64,000 nt of DNA from Bacteroidales bacterium (GCA_016288655.1 JAEEKX010000039.1:42553-106552), one strand, 5' to 3'; shown: positions 44,972 through 53,642, counted from the first letter of the stretch. Program-made: numbers and translations. The notes: a model not told the origin generated them from the letters alone.

Positions 44972-45514
44972 ATGGAAGTCATCCCATTGCCCATCGAGGG
45001 CGTCTTATTGGTGAAACCCCAGATTTTTGGAGATGCAAGGGGTTGGTTTTATGAAACTTACAATGAGGAACGCTATCGTGCGGCAGGCATCGGCGTGAAG
45101 TTTGTGCAGGACAACCAGTCGTTCTCGCAGAAGAATGTGGTCCGCGGGTTGCATTTTCAGCGTCCGCCTTTCACGCAGGCCAAGTTGGTGAGCGTGATCC
45201 AAGGGGCGGTGCTCGATGTGGCGGTGGATTTGCGCGCGGACAGTCCCACCTACGGCAAGTACGTGTCGGCGGTGCTGACGGGTGAAAATCATCATCAACT
45301 ATTTGTGCCAGAGGGATTTGCGCACGGTTTTTCCGTATTGGAAGACAATACCATCTTCGCCTACAAATGTTCCAACTTCTACCATAAGGAGTCAGAAGGG
45401 AACATCGTCTATAACGACCCCGACATCCATGTGGAGTGGGGGGTGGAAAATCCGATCTTGTCGGATAAGGACAAGGTTGGCCCCACGTTGCGGGAGTTCG
45501 TCACGCCCTTCTAA
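44972..45514 (+). CDS. rfbC: dTDP-4-dehydrorhamnose 3,5-epimerase
   Basis: Epimerises dTDP-4-keto-6-deoxyglucose on the way to dTDP-rhamnose. The ATG at 44972 gives 180 residues, the normal length. The catalytic region VVRGLHFQRPPFTQAKLVSV (with His) and VPEGFAHGFSVLE are conserved. The other rhamnose genes (rfbA, B, D) are not in the window. Its end overlaps the convergent folA by 14 bases. Confidence 0.97.
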   Translation: MEVIPLPIEGVLLVKPQIFGDARGWFYETYNEERYRAAGIGVKFVQDNQSFSQKNVVRGLHFQRPPFTQAKLVSVIQGAVLDVAVDLRADSPTYGKYVSAVLTGENHHQLFVPEGFAHGFSVLEDNTIFAYKCSNFYHKESEGNIVYNDPDIHVEWGVENPILSDKDKVGPTLREFVTPF

Positions 45515-45995
45515 TCCATTTTTGAAAATGTAGGTCATAGGGATTTTCCTCGTCTTGGGGGCGGAAAGTGTCCGACTCCAACTGCCATTTTTTTTCATCT
45601 ATTTCTGGAAAAAAAGCATCAGCCAGAAACTTTCCCATGATGCGGGTCAGGTAAATGGTTGTCGTCTTTTCGAATAGAAGTCTGTAGATGCTTTCGCCTC
45701 CGATAATGAAGGTTTCTTTTTCATTATCAATTACATGAAACAGTTCTTCTACAGAATGTACGACAGTAGCACCAGGCAGAGATAACGCCATATTTTTGCT
45801 TAGTACGATATTTTTTCGGTGGGGGAGGGGACGGGTGGGCAGGGAGTCCCAGGTACGATGTCCCACGACGATGTCGTGTTCCCGGGTTATCGTTTTAAAA
45901 AACGTTAAATCTGCCGGTAAATGGCAGAGCAAATGGTGATGAAAGCCGATTTCGTTATGCATGCCCGCAGCGGCAATGATGCTAAGATTTGGCAT
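45501..45995 (-). CDS. folA: dihydrofolate reductase
   Basis: NADPH-dependent reduction of dihydrofolate to tetrahydrofolate. The 164-residue protein begins MPNLSIIAAAGMHNEIGFHH and contains GHRTWDSLPTRPLPHRKNIV and FIIGGESIYRLLFE, the cofactor-binding signature; the substrate-binding acid is in HLPADLTFF. No thymidylate synthase gene is adjacent. The gene follows the DUF4296 lipoprotein by one base on the same strand. Confidence 0.95.
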   Translation of the reverse strand: MPNLSIIAAAGMHNEIGFHHHLLCHLPADLTFFKTITREHDIVVGHRTWDSLPTRPLPHRKNIVLSKNMALSLPGATVVHSVEELFHVIDNEKETFIIGGESIYRLLFEKTTTIYLTRIMGKFLADAFFPEIDEKKWQLESDTFRPQDEENPYDLHFQKWIRRA

Positions 45996-45996
45996 A

Positions 45997-46485
45997 CTAA
46001 TAGGGATAGGATTGATCCGCGTATTTGACTGGTTCCGGCGGTGTTTTGGGAGCGATGACAGTGAGTTTGTTCTTCACTTTCTTCATCACCTTCTCTGTGC
46101 TTTCCGCTCTGGAAAAGTAGTATCTGAGAGAACGTTCGTATCGTTTAGGATCTAATTTTTTCTCCTTGAACCAGGTGGTGTAATGATTGCGACACAATTT
46201 CAGCATGGCGCACATGGATCCTTGTGACAAGGTATCCGGATTGACGGGTTCATTGCTAACCACTTGATTGATTTGTGAATACAAGGTGATGTCATCGCGT
46301 TCAACACCTTGTTTGGCAAAATCAAACGCTGATTCCACCAGCAGTTGTTCAGCCATAAGATCCACGATGGAGTCTTCCGGGATGAGGTCTTTCGGAGGCG
46401 GATTATCTACCGTCTCGTGATGTCCACACCCCAATATGCCGAATGACAGCAGAATGCAAAGCCAACTTATCATGCACTTTTTCAT
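45997..46485 (-). CDS. DUF4296 lipoprotein
   Basis: A 162-residue lipoprotein: MISWLCILLSFGILGC ends in the lipobox Cys, and LIPEDSIVDLMAEQLLVESA and a C-terminal helical part are typical of DUF4296 in Bacteroidota. Role unknown. Either ATG 46485 or 46473 could start translation: the first lies five bases after a -7 box and would make a nearly leaderless message, whereas the second keeps the same signal peptide with about 17 bases of leader. Confidence 0.85.
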   Translation of the reverse strand: MKKCMISWLCILLSFGILGCGHHETVDNPPPKDLIPEDSIVDLMAEQLLVESAFDFAKQGVERDDITLYSQINQVVSNEPVNPDTLSQGSMCAMLKLCRNHYTTWFKEKKLDPKRYERSLRYYFSRAESTEKVMKKVKNKLTVIAPKTPPEPVKYADQSYPY

Positions 46486-46490
46486 GGCCG

Positions 46491-46498
46491 CAAAATTA
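46491..46498 (-). promoter_or_regulatory. start-proximal promoter -7 box of the DUF4296-folA pair
   Basis: Minus strand TAATTTTG, five bases before the first ATG. Confidence 0.5.
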
Positions 46499-46544
46499 CA
46501 AGAATATTTTTGAAAAAAAAGGTTTCTACTTCGGAAAAAAACTT

Positions 46545-46552
46545 TATTTTTG
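46545..46552 (+). promoter_or_regulatory. prs promoter -7 box
   Basis: TATTTTTG, 44 bases before the prs ATG at 46597, divergent from the DUF4296 promoter. Confidence 0.6.
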
Positions 46553-46596
46553 CGTGCTGGATGTAGGAATTCTTAACCAATCAAAATCAATAAATT

Positions 46597-47541
46597 ATGA
46601 ATACAAGCGACATCGCATTAGTGACCGGGCGCGCGAATCGCGATTTGGCGGAAAAAATCGCCTCCTATCTGGGTACCTCTTTGTTGGACGAGGAGATCGT
46701 CCAGTTCAAGGATGGGGAGATACAGGCATATTACAACGAAACCATCCGTGGAAAGCATGTCTTCATCATTCAACCCACCTTTTCTCCGGCGGAGAACATC
46801 CTGGAACTGCTCATTCTGATCGACGCGGCCAAGCGTGCCTCGGCGGCGGAAATCGTGGCGGTGGTTCCTTACTATGGCTACTCCCGTCAGGACAGAAAGG
46901 ATAAACCGAGAACTTCCATCGGAGCGAAACTGATGGCCAACCTGTTCACCGCAGCGGGTATCAACCGTCTGATTACCATGGATTTGCATGCAGACCAGAT
47001 CCAGGGGTTCTTTGAAGTTCCCGTGGATCACCTCTATGCCTCCACGGTCTTCCTTCCCTACATCCGCTCCCTCAACTGGGACAACCTCTGCATCGTCTCC
47101 CCCGACACCGGCGGCACCAAACGCGCTTCCACCTACGCGAAGGCCCTCGATTGCGACTTCGCCATCGGCTTCAAGCAGCGCGTGAAGGCCAACGAGGTCT
47201 CGAATCTGCAAATTATTGGCAATGTCGAAGGCAAAAACGTCATTTTGTTGGATGATATCATGGACACTGGCGGCACCATCTGTAAGGCAGCCGAAAGGGT
47301 GAAAGCACTTGGCGCACAGAAGGTTTATGCCATGTGCACCCATGCACTGCTTTCGGGCAACGCGTTGGATAGAATCGAGGCCTCCGCGCTCGACAAGATC
47401 GTGGTCACCGACACGATTCCGCTGAAGCGCTCTTCCGACAAAGTCGAGGTGCTCTCCATCGCCGAGCTGGTCTCCAGCGTCATCCGCAGTGTCGTCGATC
47501 ACACCTCCATCGCCACACACTTTGAGGTGGGCAATATCTAA
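46597..47541 (+). CDS. prs: ribose-phosphate pyrophosphokinase (PRPP synthetase)
   Basis: Makes PRPP from ribose 5-phosphate and ATP for purine, pyrimidine, histidine and NAD synthesis. The 314-residue protein has the usual length, the flexible loop YYGYSRQDRKDKPRTSIGAK, the ATP/ribose region MDLHADQIQGFFEVPVDHLY and the PRPP loop LLDDIMDTGGTICKA. It has its own promoter and terminator, and is probably monocistronic. Confidence 0.98.
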   Translation: MNTSDIALVTGRANRDLAEKIASYLGTSLLDEEIVQFKDGEIQAYYNETIRGKHVFIIQPTFSPAENILELLILIDAAKRASAAEIVAVVPYYGYSRQDRKDKPRTSIGAKLMANLFTAAGINRLITMDLHADQIQGFFEVPVDHLYASTVFLPYIRSLNWDNLCIVSPDTGGTKRASTYAKALDCDFAIGFKQRVKANEVSNLQIIGNVEGKNVILLDDIMDTGGTICKAAERVKALGAQKVYAMCTHALLSGNALDRIEASALDKIVVTDTIPLKRSSDKVEVLSIAELVSSVIRSVVDHTSIATHFEVGNI

Positions 47542-47548
47542 TCCCAAC

Positions 47549-47570
47549 GGCAGGGAGTCTGCCATTTTTT
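47549..47570 (+). terminator. prs terminator
   Basis: GGCAG-GGAGT-CTGCC followed by ATTTTTT, seven bases after the prs stop. A second, uridine-poor hairpin (AACGGGC/GCCCGTT, 47580-47608) follows and touches the end of the convergent RNase H gene. Confidence 0.7.
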
Positions 47571-47608
47571 AGTAACATCAACGGGCTGTCCATTTCGGGC
47601 GGCCCGTT

Positions 47609-48244
47609 CTATTTTCTACCGAAATCGGCGGGAATTTCCCCCCACGAGGAGGTGTTCCATTTCAGGATTGGATTTTTGAAAGTGTTGGTTTTCAACCAGT
47701 TCTCGGCACGTGTGAGCAATTCGAAAAGTTTGGCGTTTTCGGGTACGGGCTTCACGGTCGATTTGTGTTTCTTCTGTCGCACCCACGCGATGGCGGTGAT
47801 GCTGTCGGAGTAGATGGGAATGTCGCTGTGACGCTGTTTCAAGTAAGCCAGCCCGTGGACAAGTGCGAGGAACTCGCCCATGTTGTTGGTGGCGTTTTGG
47901 AAGGGGCCGACGTGGAAGAGTTCGGCGCCGGATTGGGTATCGACGCCGCGGTACTCCATTACGCGCGTGGCCATGTTGCAGGCGGCATCGACGGAAAGAC
48001 TATCGGGAATCGGGCGGTCTTTTTCATCGGAGAAGAGCGTGGGCGGTGTCTTCGGGATGATGGGGTGGGTCTGCCGGAAAGTTTCATAGCCCGCTTTGAA
48101 TTGCTGGTGCGCTTCCGCCAAACTCTCGAAACTCTTGTACTTCGCGCCCTCAAATCCATCGACCTGAGCTTTGCATTCGTTCCAAGTGTCATATACGCCC
48201 GGGATCCTACCCTGCCACACTACGTAATATTTTTTCACTTTCAT
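47609..48244 (-). CDS. rnhA: ribonuclease H with N-terminal viroplasmin-type domain
   Basis: Degrades RNA in RNA-DNA hybrids. The 211-residue protein combines the short hybrid-binding domain (YYVVWQGRIPGVYDTWNECK, about residues 5-50) with a type 1 RNase H domain whose acidic residues are visible in SVDAACN, NNMGEFLALVHGL and IYSDSITAIAWV, and the last Asp in PADFGRK. It converges on prs. Confidence 0.94.
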   Translation of the reverse strand: MKVKKYYVVWQGRIPGVYDTWNECKAQVDGFEGAKYKSFESLAEAHQQFKAGYETFRQTHPIIPKTPPTLFSDEKDRPIPDSLSVDAACNMATRVMEYRGVDTQSGAELFHVGPFQNATNNMGEFLALVHGLAYLKQRHSDIPIYSDSITAIAWVRQKKHKSTVKPVPENAKLFELLTRAENWLKTNTFKNPILKWNTSSWGEIPADFGRK

Positions 48245-48317
48245 AATAGGTTGGATTTAGATAATAATTAGTATTGCAGTCAGTTATGTTTTTTTGTTCA
48301 TCTCAAAGAACGACAAG

Positions 48318-48346
48318 TTGCCATGTTGAAAATTCATGTAACTTTG
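48318..48346 (+). promoter_or_regulatory. promoter of the lipoprotein/Rieske-like pair
   Basis: TTG at 48318-48320 and TAACTTTG at 48339-48346, 18 bases apart, which is close to the ideal Bacteroidota spacing. Confidence 0.6.
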
Positions 48347-48393
48347 CCGCGTATTTCGACTGCGAAAGTATTAAAAAAAACAGATTCAAAAAG

Positions 48394-48999
48394 ATGAAAA
48401 TGAAAAATTGCGCAAACTTTTTTAGACTCGCTACCATTCTGCTGATTTTTAGCACTTTACTCATTTCTTGCAAAAACAAGGATAAAAACGGCGACACCAC
48501 CCCGACACCCGAACAGGAGTTGCAGGTCGCGTCTGCCGACGGCTTCTCCGCCACCCATGAATTTCCGAACGACCAGTTCGTGCCCACCAAGGAATTTCTT
48601 CCCAATGATGACATCCTCCTGCACAAGGAAATACTCCTGAAAGGAAACGTACCGGATGCCAACTCCTTATACGACATCACTTTATATGTTGATTATTACA
48701 CCAACATCGACATTGACAACTTGCCGTTGGTCATCACGGCGATCTCACCCGACTCGACCAGCAAGCGCACGCAGACCTACCGCGTGAGTTTCCGCGAGAA
48801 CACGGGAGATAAGAGCATCGCGAAGGAAGAGGGGCGGGAATTGATGCGCCACAGCAAGATGTGTTTCCCCTCCATGAGTTTTCCGACCGCCGGCACGGCC
48901 ACGTTCAAGGTGGAGTTGAATGCGCCGGGCGGAAAGTTCTACATCAACGGCATCAAGGCCATTTCGGTGAAGGCGGAGAAGGCCAAACCGGAGGCGTAA
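48394..48999 (+). CDS. lipoprotein of unknown function
   Basis: The ATG at 48394 gives 201 residues with a lipoprotein signal (FRLATILLIFSTLLISC) and a beta-rich mature part (NSLYDITLYVDYYTNIDIDN, AGTATFKVELNAPGGKFYI). The layout loosely recalls GldH-type gliding/T9SS lipoproteins, but I cannot support that by motif. The stop is 12 bases before the Rieske-like gene, so both are probably one transcript. Confidence 0.8.
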   Translation: MKMKNCANFFRLATILLIFSTLLISCKNKDKNGDTTPTPEQELQVASADGFSATHEFPNDQFVPTKEFLPNDDILLHKEILLKGNVPDANSLYDITLYVDYYTNIDIDNLPLVITAISPDSTSKRTQTYRVSFRENTGDKSIAKEEGRELMRHSKMCFPSMSFPTAGTATFKVELNAPGGKFYINGIKAISVKAEKAKPEA

Positions 49000-49011
49000 A
49001 ATCCCATAAAA

Positions 49012-49449
49012 ATGAGATCCATGAAGCACGCACTGAAATTTTGCACTACGATGGCGGCGTTGGTTCTGCTGTTGGTGGCCTGCAATGGATATGAGCACGA
49101 AACCATTCCGAACGTCCGGGTGAATTTCACCATCTATCCCGACAACGTGAACTATTACAACCTGAACTATATCGGTGGTCATGAGTACTTCACCGGAGGT
49201 GTGGCGGGCATCATTGTCTATCGCATCGATGGGAATACCTTCGTGGCATACGACCGTGCCTGTCCGCACGACTGGGAGGACCCCGCGGCGTGGTTGGAGG
49301 TGGACGAGAGCGGCATCATGATTGTGGACAACCACTGCGGCTCGCGGTTCAACATCTTGGACGGGTCGGTGATACAGGGTCCGTCGCGGTATAACCTGCG
49401 GATGTACCACACCAGTTACGACGGGCGGGCGCTGCGGATTTACAGTTGA
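49012..49449 (+). CDS. Rieske-like lipoprotein with altered cluster box 2
   Basis: A 145-residue lipoprotein (signal MRSMKHALKFCTTMAALVLL ending LLVAC). The fold and box 1 (ACPHDW, Cys84 and His86) fit a Rieske domain, and box 2 region CGSRFNILDGSVIQGPS keeps the GSRF tail. However, the two ligand positions of box 2, normally Cys and His in C-x-x-H, are Asp106 and Cys109 with His108 between (DNHCGSRF). A [2Fe-2S] cluster could still be held by Cys109 and His108, or be lost. Its stop overlaps the purine nucleoside phosphorylase gene by ten bases. Confidence 0.82.
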   Translation: MRSMKHALKFCTTMAALVLLLVACNGYEHETIPNVRVNFTIYPDNVNYYNLNYIGGHEYFTGGVAGIIVYRIDGNTFVAYDRACPHDWEDPAAWLEVDESGIMIVDNHCGSRFNILDGSVIQGPSRYNLRMYHTSYDGRALRIYS

Positions 49450-50258
49450 GGCACCAGTTCTGAGACGAGTTTCACCATGTTGGGGCCGGCTTTGGCGGCG
49501 GCGTTGAGCACCTCCTCGTGGGAGGCCTTCTCGATTTGTCCGAGTACGCCGAGGTCGGTGATGACGGAGAGGGCGAACACCTCCATGCCGAGGTGGTGGG
49601 CGACGATGGTTTCGGGCACGGTGGACATGCCGACGGCATCGGCGCCGAGGATATGGAACATGTTGTACTCGTGGGGTGTCTCGTAACTGGGACCGGTGAC
49701 GCCGATATAGACGCCGTGCTGTAGTTTGATGTGGTGTTCCTCACCCACTTTCTTGGCCAATTTGATGAGACGATGGGAGTAGGCCTCGCTCATGTCGGGG
49801 AAGCGGGGGCCGAGGGAGTCGTCGTTGGGGCCGATGAGCGGGTTGGTGCCCATGAAGTTGATGTGGTCGGTGATGATCATGATGTCGGCGATTTCGAAGG
49901 AGGGGTTGAGTCCGCCGGCGGCGTTGGAGAGGATGAGTTTTTTGATGCCCATCTGGTTCATCACCTGGATGGGGAAGGTGACGCTTTCCATGGAAAGACC
50001 TTCGTAAAAGTGGAAGCGGCCGTTCATGACCAGGACGGGGCGGTGGTTGAGGGTGCCGCAGATGAGGGTGCCCTTGTGGCCCTGGACGGTAGAGACAGGG
50101 AAGTTGGGAATCTCTTTGTAAGGGATTTCGCGTTGGATGTCGATCTGGTCCACGAGGCCGCCGAGGCCGGAGCCGAGCACGATGGCGACTTCGGGCTGTA
50201 TGGGGCATTGTTGTTGGAGGAAGCGGGCGGCTTCCATGATTTTGGCAAGATTAGGCAT
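49440..50258 (-). CDS. purine nucleoside phosphorylase (trimeric type)
   Basis: Phosphorolytic cleavage of purine nucleosides in salvage. The 272-residue protein shows LGSGLGGLVDQI, the phosphate-site segment VMNGRFHFYEGLSMESV, and SNAAGGLNPSFEIADIMIIT followed by DHINFMGTNPLIGPND, signatures of the PNP/MTAP family. The purine preference cannot be predicted. It has its own promoter. Confidence 0.95.
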   Translation of the reverse strand: MPNLAKIMEAARFLQQQCPIQPEVAIVLGSGLGGLVDQIDIQREIPYKEIPNFPVSTVQGHKGTLICGTLNHRPVLVMNGRFHFYEGLSMESVTFPIQVMNQMGIKKLILSNAAGGLNPSFEIADIMIITDHINFMGTNPLIGPNDDSLGPRFPDMSEAYSHRLIKLAKKVGEEHHIKLQHGVYIGVTGPSYETPHEYNMFHILGADAVGMSTVPETIVAHHLGMEVFALSVITDLGVLGQIEKASHEEVLNAAAKAGPNMVKLVSELVPQL

Positions 50259-50303
50259 ATTATATAATATTGTATGAAAAAATCATTTTGAAAAATGAAG
50301 ATG

Positions 50304-50311
50304 CAAAGGTA
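50304..50311 (-). promoter_or_regulatory. PNP promoter -7 box
   Basis: Minus strand TACCTTTG, 45 bases before the ATG, with TTTG about 16 bases further upstream. The rest of the 362-base PNP-secE gap is AT-rich and holds the secE promoter and leader described separately. Confidence 0.6.
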
Positions 50312-50428
50312 CATGAAAATATCGAAACAAATCGTGCCAAAAAAAGCCCCCTTTGCAAAAAAAATTGAGAAATAAAAAAATTTTTTTCATTTTTTTTCAA
50401 CAACTCATGTAGGGATAATAAAAAAGCG

Positions 50429-50436
50429 TATATTTG
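50429..50436 (+). promoter_or_regulatory. promoter -7 box of the secE-nusG-rplKAJL-rpoBC cluster
   Basis: TATATTTG in the AT-rich gap, about 185 bases before the secE ATG. No other good -7 box lies closer, which implies a long leader. Confidence 0.5.
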
Positions 50437-50553
50437 CCAACTTATTGCAGTGAAGTGTGCGGTGGAATTTATTGATACGCAGTGTCCTTTATAATAAATT
50501 GATTATAAAGTGATTGTGTATCGCAAAAAGATGAACGGAATGCAATTAGATTG

Positions 50554-50601
50554 ATGATGAAGATGACAAAAAAAACTCAGAAAACTTCCAAAAAGCGTTA
50601 A
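50554..50601 (+). CDS. possible 15-residue Lys-rich micro-ORF in the secE leader
   Basis: ATG ATG AAG ATG ... TAA encodes MMKMTKKTQKTSKKR, 19 bases before secE. It has Lys at seven of 15 positions. It may be a leader peptide or chance; there is no homologue I can name. Low confidence. Confidence 0.2.
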   Translation: MMKMTKKTQKTSKKR

Positions 50602-50620
50602 ACAGAAAAAATTATTCAAC

Positions 50621-50812
50621 ATGAGAAGACTCGGTAGATATTTAAAAGAGACATTTGACGAACTGGTGAACAAAGTAACCTGGCCGTCGGCCGATGACTT
50701 GCAGAGCAGTGTCATCGTGGTATCCATTGCTTCCCTAATCATTGCGTTAATCGTATGGTTGATGGATGTCTTTTTCTCATGGGGCATGGGCCTCATGTTC
50801 CCGACCATTTAA
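50621..50812 (+). CDS. secE: protein translocase subunit SecE
   Basis: Essential subunit of the SecYEG channel. The 63-residue single-helix form has the conserved amphipathic start YLKETFDELVNKVTWPSADD and one membrane helix (VIVVSIASLIIALIVWLMDV). It is the first annotated gene of the cluster; no tuf or tRNA-Trp gene precedes it within the window. Confidence 0.96.
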   Translation: MRRLGRYLKETFDELVNKVTWPSADDLQSSVIVVSIASLIIALIVWLMDVFFSWGMGLMFPTI

Positions 50813-50857
50813 GGGTTGAATAATTAGTTGGCAAATACCGTTAAACACTTTGGCTGT

Positions 50858-51409
50858 ATGGCAGAAATCGAAAGAAAGTGGTATGTGATCAGGGTCGTGA
50901 CGGGCACTGAGAAGAAGGTGAAGCAGAACATCGAGAATGAGATCACTTCGTCGCATTTGAAGGACTTTGTCACCAACATCCTGATTCCGACCGAGAAAGT
51001 TTACCAGATCCGCAACGGGAAGAAGGTCAGCAAAGAGACGACGTATTTTCCTGGGTACATCTTCGTGGAAGTATTGCACTTGGGAGAGGTGTTGCACATC
51101 TTGTTGAACATTCCCGGGGTATTGGGCTTTGTAGGTTGCAAGCACAAGACCGACGTTCCGACGCCTTTACGCCCTGCAGAAGTCACCCGCATGCTTGGGA
51201 AGGTTGACGAATTGCTTGAGCAAGACGAGACCTTTGCTCCCCCCTTCATTGTTGGTGAGGAAATCAGAGTGATCGACGGGCCTTTCAACACCTTCACCGG
51301 AGTGATCGAAGAGATCAACACGGAGAAGAAGAAGCTGAAGGTCATGGTGAAGATCTTTGGCCGTAAGACTCCTCTCGAACTTGGTTTTATGCAAGTTGAA
51401 AAGGTGTAA
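50858..51409 (+). CDS. nusG: transcription termination/antitermination factor NusG
   Basis: Binds RNA polymerase and couples it to ribosomes or Rho. The ATG at 50858 (MAEIERKWYVIRVVTGTEKK) is preferred over the TTG in the track, giving 183 residues. The NGN domain covers residues 5-100, and the KOW domain is FIVGEEIRVIDGPFNTFTGV. Some Bacteroidota NusG proteins carry insertions; this one is near the typical length. Confidence 0.97.
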   Translation: MAEIERKWYVIRVVTGTEKKVKQNIENEITSSHLKDFVTNILIPTEKVYQIRNGKKVSKETTYFPGYIFVEVLHLGEVLHILLNIPGVLGFVGCKHKTDVPTPLRPAEVTRMLGKVDELLEQDETFAPPFIVGEEIRVIDGPFNTFTGVIEEINTEKKKLKVMVKIFGRKTPLELGFMQVEKV

Positions 51410-51449
51410 TTGCCGGCGCAAATTGTTACATTAATTAAAAAATCAAAAA

Positions 51450-51899
51450 ATGGCAAAAGAAGTTGTTGGACTTATTAAGTTGCAAATCAAGGGAGGTGCC
51501 GCCAATCCGTCACCGCCAGTAGGCCCTGCATTGGGTTCTAAGGGTGTGAACATCATGGAGTTCTGTAAGCAGTTCAATGCTCGTACGCAGGACAAGGCCG
51601 GAAAGGTCATTCCTGTGATCATCACTGTTTACAAGGACAAGTCGTTCGACTTTGTCATCAAGACTCCCCCGGTCGCAGTGCAATTGAAGGAAGCGGCCAA
51701 GTTGCAGAGTGGTTCCGCGGAACCGAACCGCAACAAGGTGGCTACCATCACCTGGGATCAGGTGAAGGCGATTGCCGACGACAAGATGCCCGACCTCAAC
51801 TGCTTCACCAGCGAATCGGCCATGTCGATGGTAGCTGGCACGGCACGCAGCATGGGTATCGTGGTCAAAGGTGGCACGAATCCTTTTGAGAAAAATTAA
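51450..51899 (+). CDS. rplK: 50S ribosomal protein L11
   Basis: 149 residues; binds 23S rRNA at the GTPase-associated centre. The conserved start [20 protein letters not shown] and [18 protein letters not shown] are present, and the C-terminal rRNA-binding helix ends [13 protein letters not shown]. It is 40 bases after nusG. Confidence 0.99.
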   Translation: MAKEVVGLIKLQIKGGAANPSPPVGPALGSKGVNIMEFCKQFNARTQDKAGKVIPVIITVYKDKSFDFVIKTPPVAVQLKEAAKLQSGSAEPNRNKVATITWDQVKAIADDKMPDLNCFTSESAMSMVAGTARSMGIVVKGGTNPFEKN

Positions 51900-51920
51900 T
51901 AACAAGTTAAAGAAAGAAAA

Positions 51921-52616
51921 ATGGCTAAAATATCAAAAAAACGCAAAGAAGCTTTTGCAAAATTTGATAGGACCCAAGCTTATCCGCTGGCAGAAGCCGT
52001 AAATATCGTAAAGAACATCACCTACACGAAGTTCGACGCGTCTTTCGATATTGACGTCCGTCTGGGTGTTGACCCCCGTAAGGCCAACCAGATGGTGAGA
52101 GGCATTGTGACCCTCCCGCACGGCACTGGCAAGGTGGTGAGAGTCTTGGTTCTCTGCACTCCCGAAAAGGAGGAGGAAGCAAAAGCTGCCGGCGCGGACT
52201 ATGTTGGCTTGGAAGAGTACGTCGATAAGATCAAGAAAGGTTGGACCGACGTGGATGTGATCATCACCATGCCGAGCGTGATGCCGAAGATTGGTGCCTT
52301 GGGTAAGATCCTCGGTCCTCGTGGCTTGATGCCGAACCCGAAAGCGGGTACGGTGACCATGGAGATCGGCAAGGCCGTCGCGGATGTGAAGGCCGGTAAG
52401 ATCGACTTCAAGGTCGATAAGTACGGTATCATCCACACGGGTATCGGCAAGATGAACTTCAGCGCCGATAAGTTGGTGGAGAACGCCCGCGAGATGATGG
52501 CCACCATCATCAAGCTGAAACCCACCGCCGCGAAGGGTACCTATATCAAGAGCATCTACCTCTCCTCGACCATGAGTCCTGGCGTGCAAGTCGATGTCAA
52601 GTCGGTTACTGTTTAA
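51921..52616 (+). CDS. rplA: 50S ribosomal protein L1
   Basis: 231 residues of the L1 stalk protein; also an autorepressor of its operon in other bacteria. Signatures [39 protein letters not shown] and [19 protein letters not shown] are intact. Confidence 0.99.
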   Translation: MAKISKKRKEAFAKFDRTQAYPLAEAVNIVKNITYTKFDASFDIDVRLGVDPRKANQMVRGIVTLPHGTGKVVRVLVLCTPEKEEEAKAAGADYVGLEEYVDKIKKGWTDVDVIITMPSVMPKIGALGKILGPRGLMPNPKAGTVTMEIGKAVADVKAGKIDFKVDKYGIIHTGIGKMNFSADKLVENAREMMATIIKLKPTAAKGTYIKSIYLSSTMSPGVQVDVKSVTV

Positions 52617-52635
52617 TCCAAAAAGCTAAATTAGT

Positions 52636-53154
52636 ATGAAACAAGAACAGAAAAGTCAAATCATTGACGCGATTGCCGAAGATTTAGCTAATTATCCGAA
52701 CGTTTATGTAACGGATATTTCCGGATTCACGGTGGACACGGTCAACCAGCTGAGAAGACAGTGCTTCAAGCGCGAGATCAAGCTGAAGGTCGTGAAGAAC
52801 ACCCTGTTGAAACGCGCTATGGACCAATCCGCAGCCGACTACTCGGAAATCTATCCGGTATTGGAAGGCAGCACCGCGATCATGCTCTCCACAGTGGGGA
52901 ACGCGCCGGCCAGACTCATCAAGGAGTTCCGCGCGAAGAACAAGAAACCCATTGTGAAGGCCGCATTCATCGAGAGTGCCTCCTATATTGGCGACGAACA
53001 ATTAGAAAACCTTTGCAACATCAAGTCGAGAGAAGAACTCATCGGTGACATCATCGGTCTGTTGCAGTCTCCCGCAAAGAACGTCATCTCCGCTTTGCAG
53101 TCGGGTGGTGGCAAACTGGCAGGCATTGTCAAGACCCTGTCGGAAAGAGAATAA
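52636..53154 (+). CDS. rplJ: 50S ribosomal protein L10
   Basis: 172 residues; scaffold of the L7/L12 stalk. It contains YVTDISGFTVDTVNQLRRQC, EIKLKVVKNTLLKRAM and the C-terminal helix AKNVISALQSGGGKLAGIVK that binds L12 dimers. It begins 19 bases after rplA, so there is no room for a long L10 leader there. Confidence 0.98.
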   Translation: MKQEQKSQIIDAIAEDLANYPNVYVTDISGFTVDTVNQLRRQCFKREIKLKVVKNTLLKRAMDQSAADYSEIYPVLEGSTAIMLSTVGNAPARLIKEFRAKNKKPIVKAAFIESASYIGDEQLENLCNIKSREELIGDIIGLLQSPAKNVISALQSGGGKLAGIVKTLSERE

Positions 53155-53192
53155 AAAAAACAAAATTAGAAACCATTTAAAAAGATAGAATC

Positions 53193-53573
53193 ATGGCAGA
53201 TTTGAAAGCATTTGCAGAACAATTAGTGAATTTGACCGTCAAGGAAGTCAACGAGTTGGCTCAGATCCTGAAAGACGAGTACGGTATTGAACCCGCCGCC
53301 GCCGCCGTGGCCGTGGCCGCTCCTGGTGCCGCTGGTGCCGCTGGTGCCGCTGCAGAAGAGAAGACCGAGTTCGACGTCATCCTGAAGAGCGCTGGCGCTC
53401 AGAAGCTCGCCGTCGTGAAACTGGTGAAGGAACTCACCGGCCTCGGCCTCAAGGAAGCCAAGGAATTGGTTGACGGTGCCCCCAAGGCCGTCAAGGAAGG
53501 TGTCTCCAAAGACGAGGCCGAAGGCCTGAAGAAGTCTCTGGAAGAGGCCGGCGCCGAAATCGAAGTAAAATAA
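53193..53573 (+). CDS. rplL: 50S ribosomal protein L7/L12
   Basis: 126 residues: N-terminal dimerisation domain, Ala-rich hinge ([13 protein letters not shown]) and C-terminal factor-binding domain with [20 protein letters not shown] and [20 protein letters not shown]. It is followed by a long hairpin before rpoB. Confidence 0.99.
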   Translation: MADLKAFAEQLVNLTVKEVNELAQILKDEYGIEPAAAAVAVAAPGAAGAAGAAAEEKTEFDVILKSAGAQKLAVVKLVKELTGLGLKEAKELVDGAPKAVKEGVSKDEAEGLKKSLEEAGAEIEVK

Positions 53574-53594
53574 TTGTTTTTACCTCAACCAACA

Positions 53595-53642
53595 AAGTAC
53601 AAGATCCCTCCGTGGGGTCTTGTACTTGTTGTGTTTCTTTTT
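53595..53642 (+). terminator. rplL-rpoB attenuator hairpin
   Basis: AAGTACAAGATCCC, loop TCCGT, GGGGTCTTGTACTT: a 14-bp stem with one G-T pair, 21 bases after rplL, followed by GTTGTGTTTCTTTTT. Its place fits partial termination that lowers rpoBC output relative to ribosomal proteins. Confidence 0.75.

Noticed and set aside
47580-47608. Second hairpin after prs as an independent terminator
   Set aside because: Stem AACGGGC/GCCCGTT is clear but has no T run on either strand; the hairpin at 47549 is sufficient.
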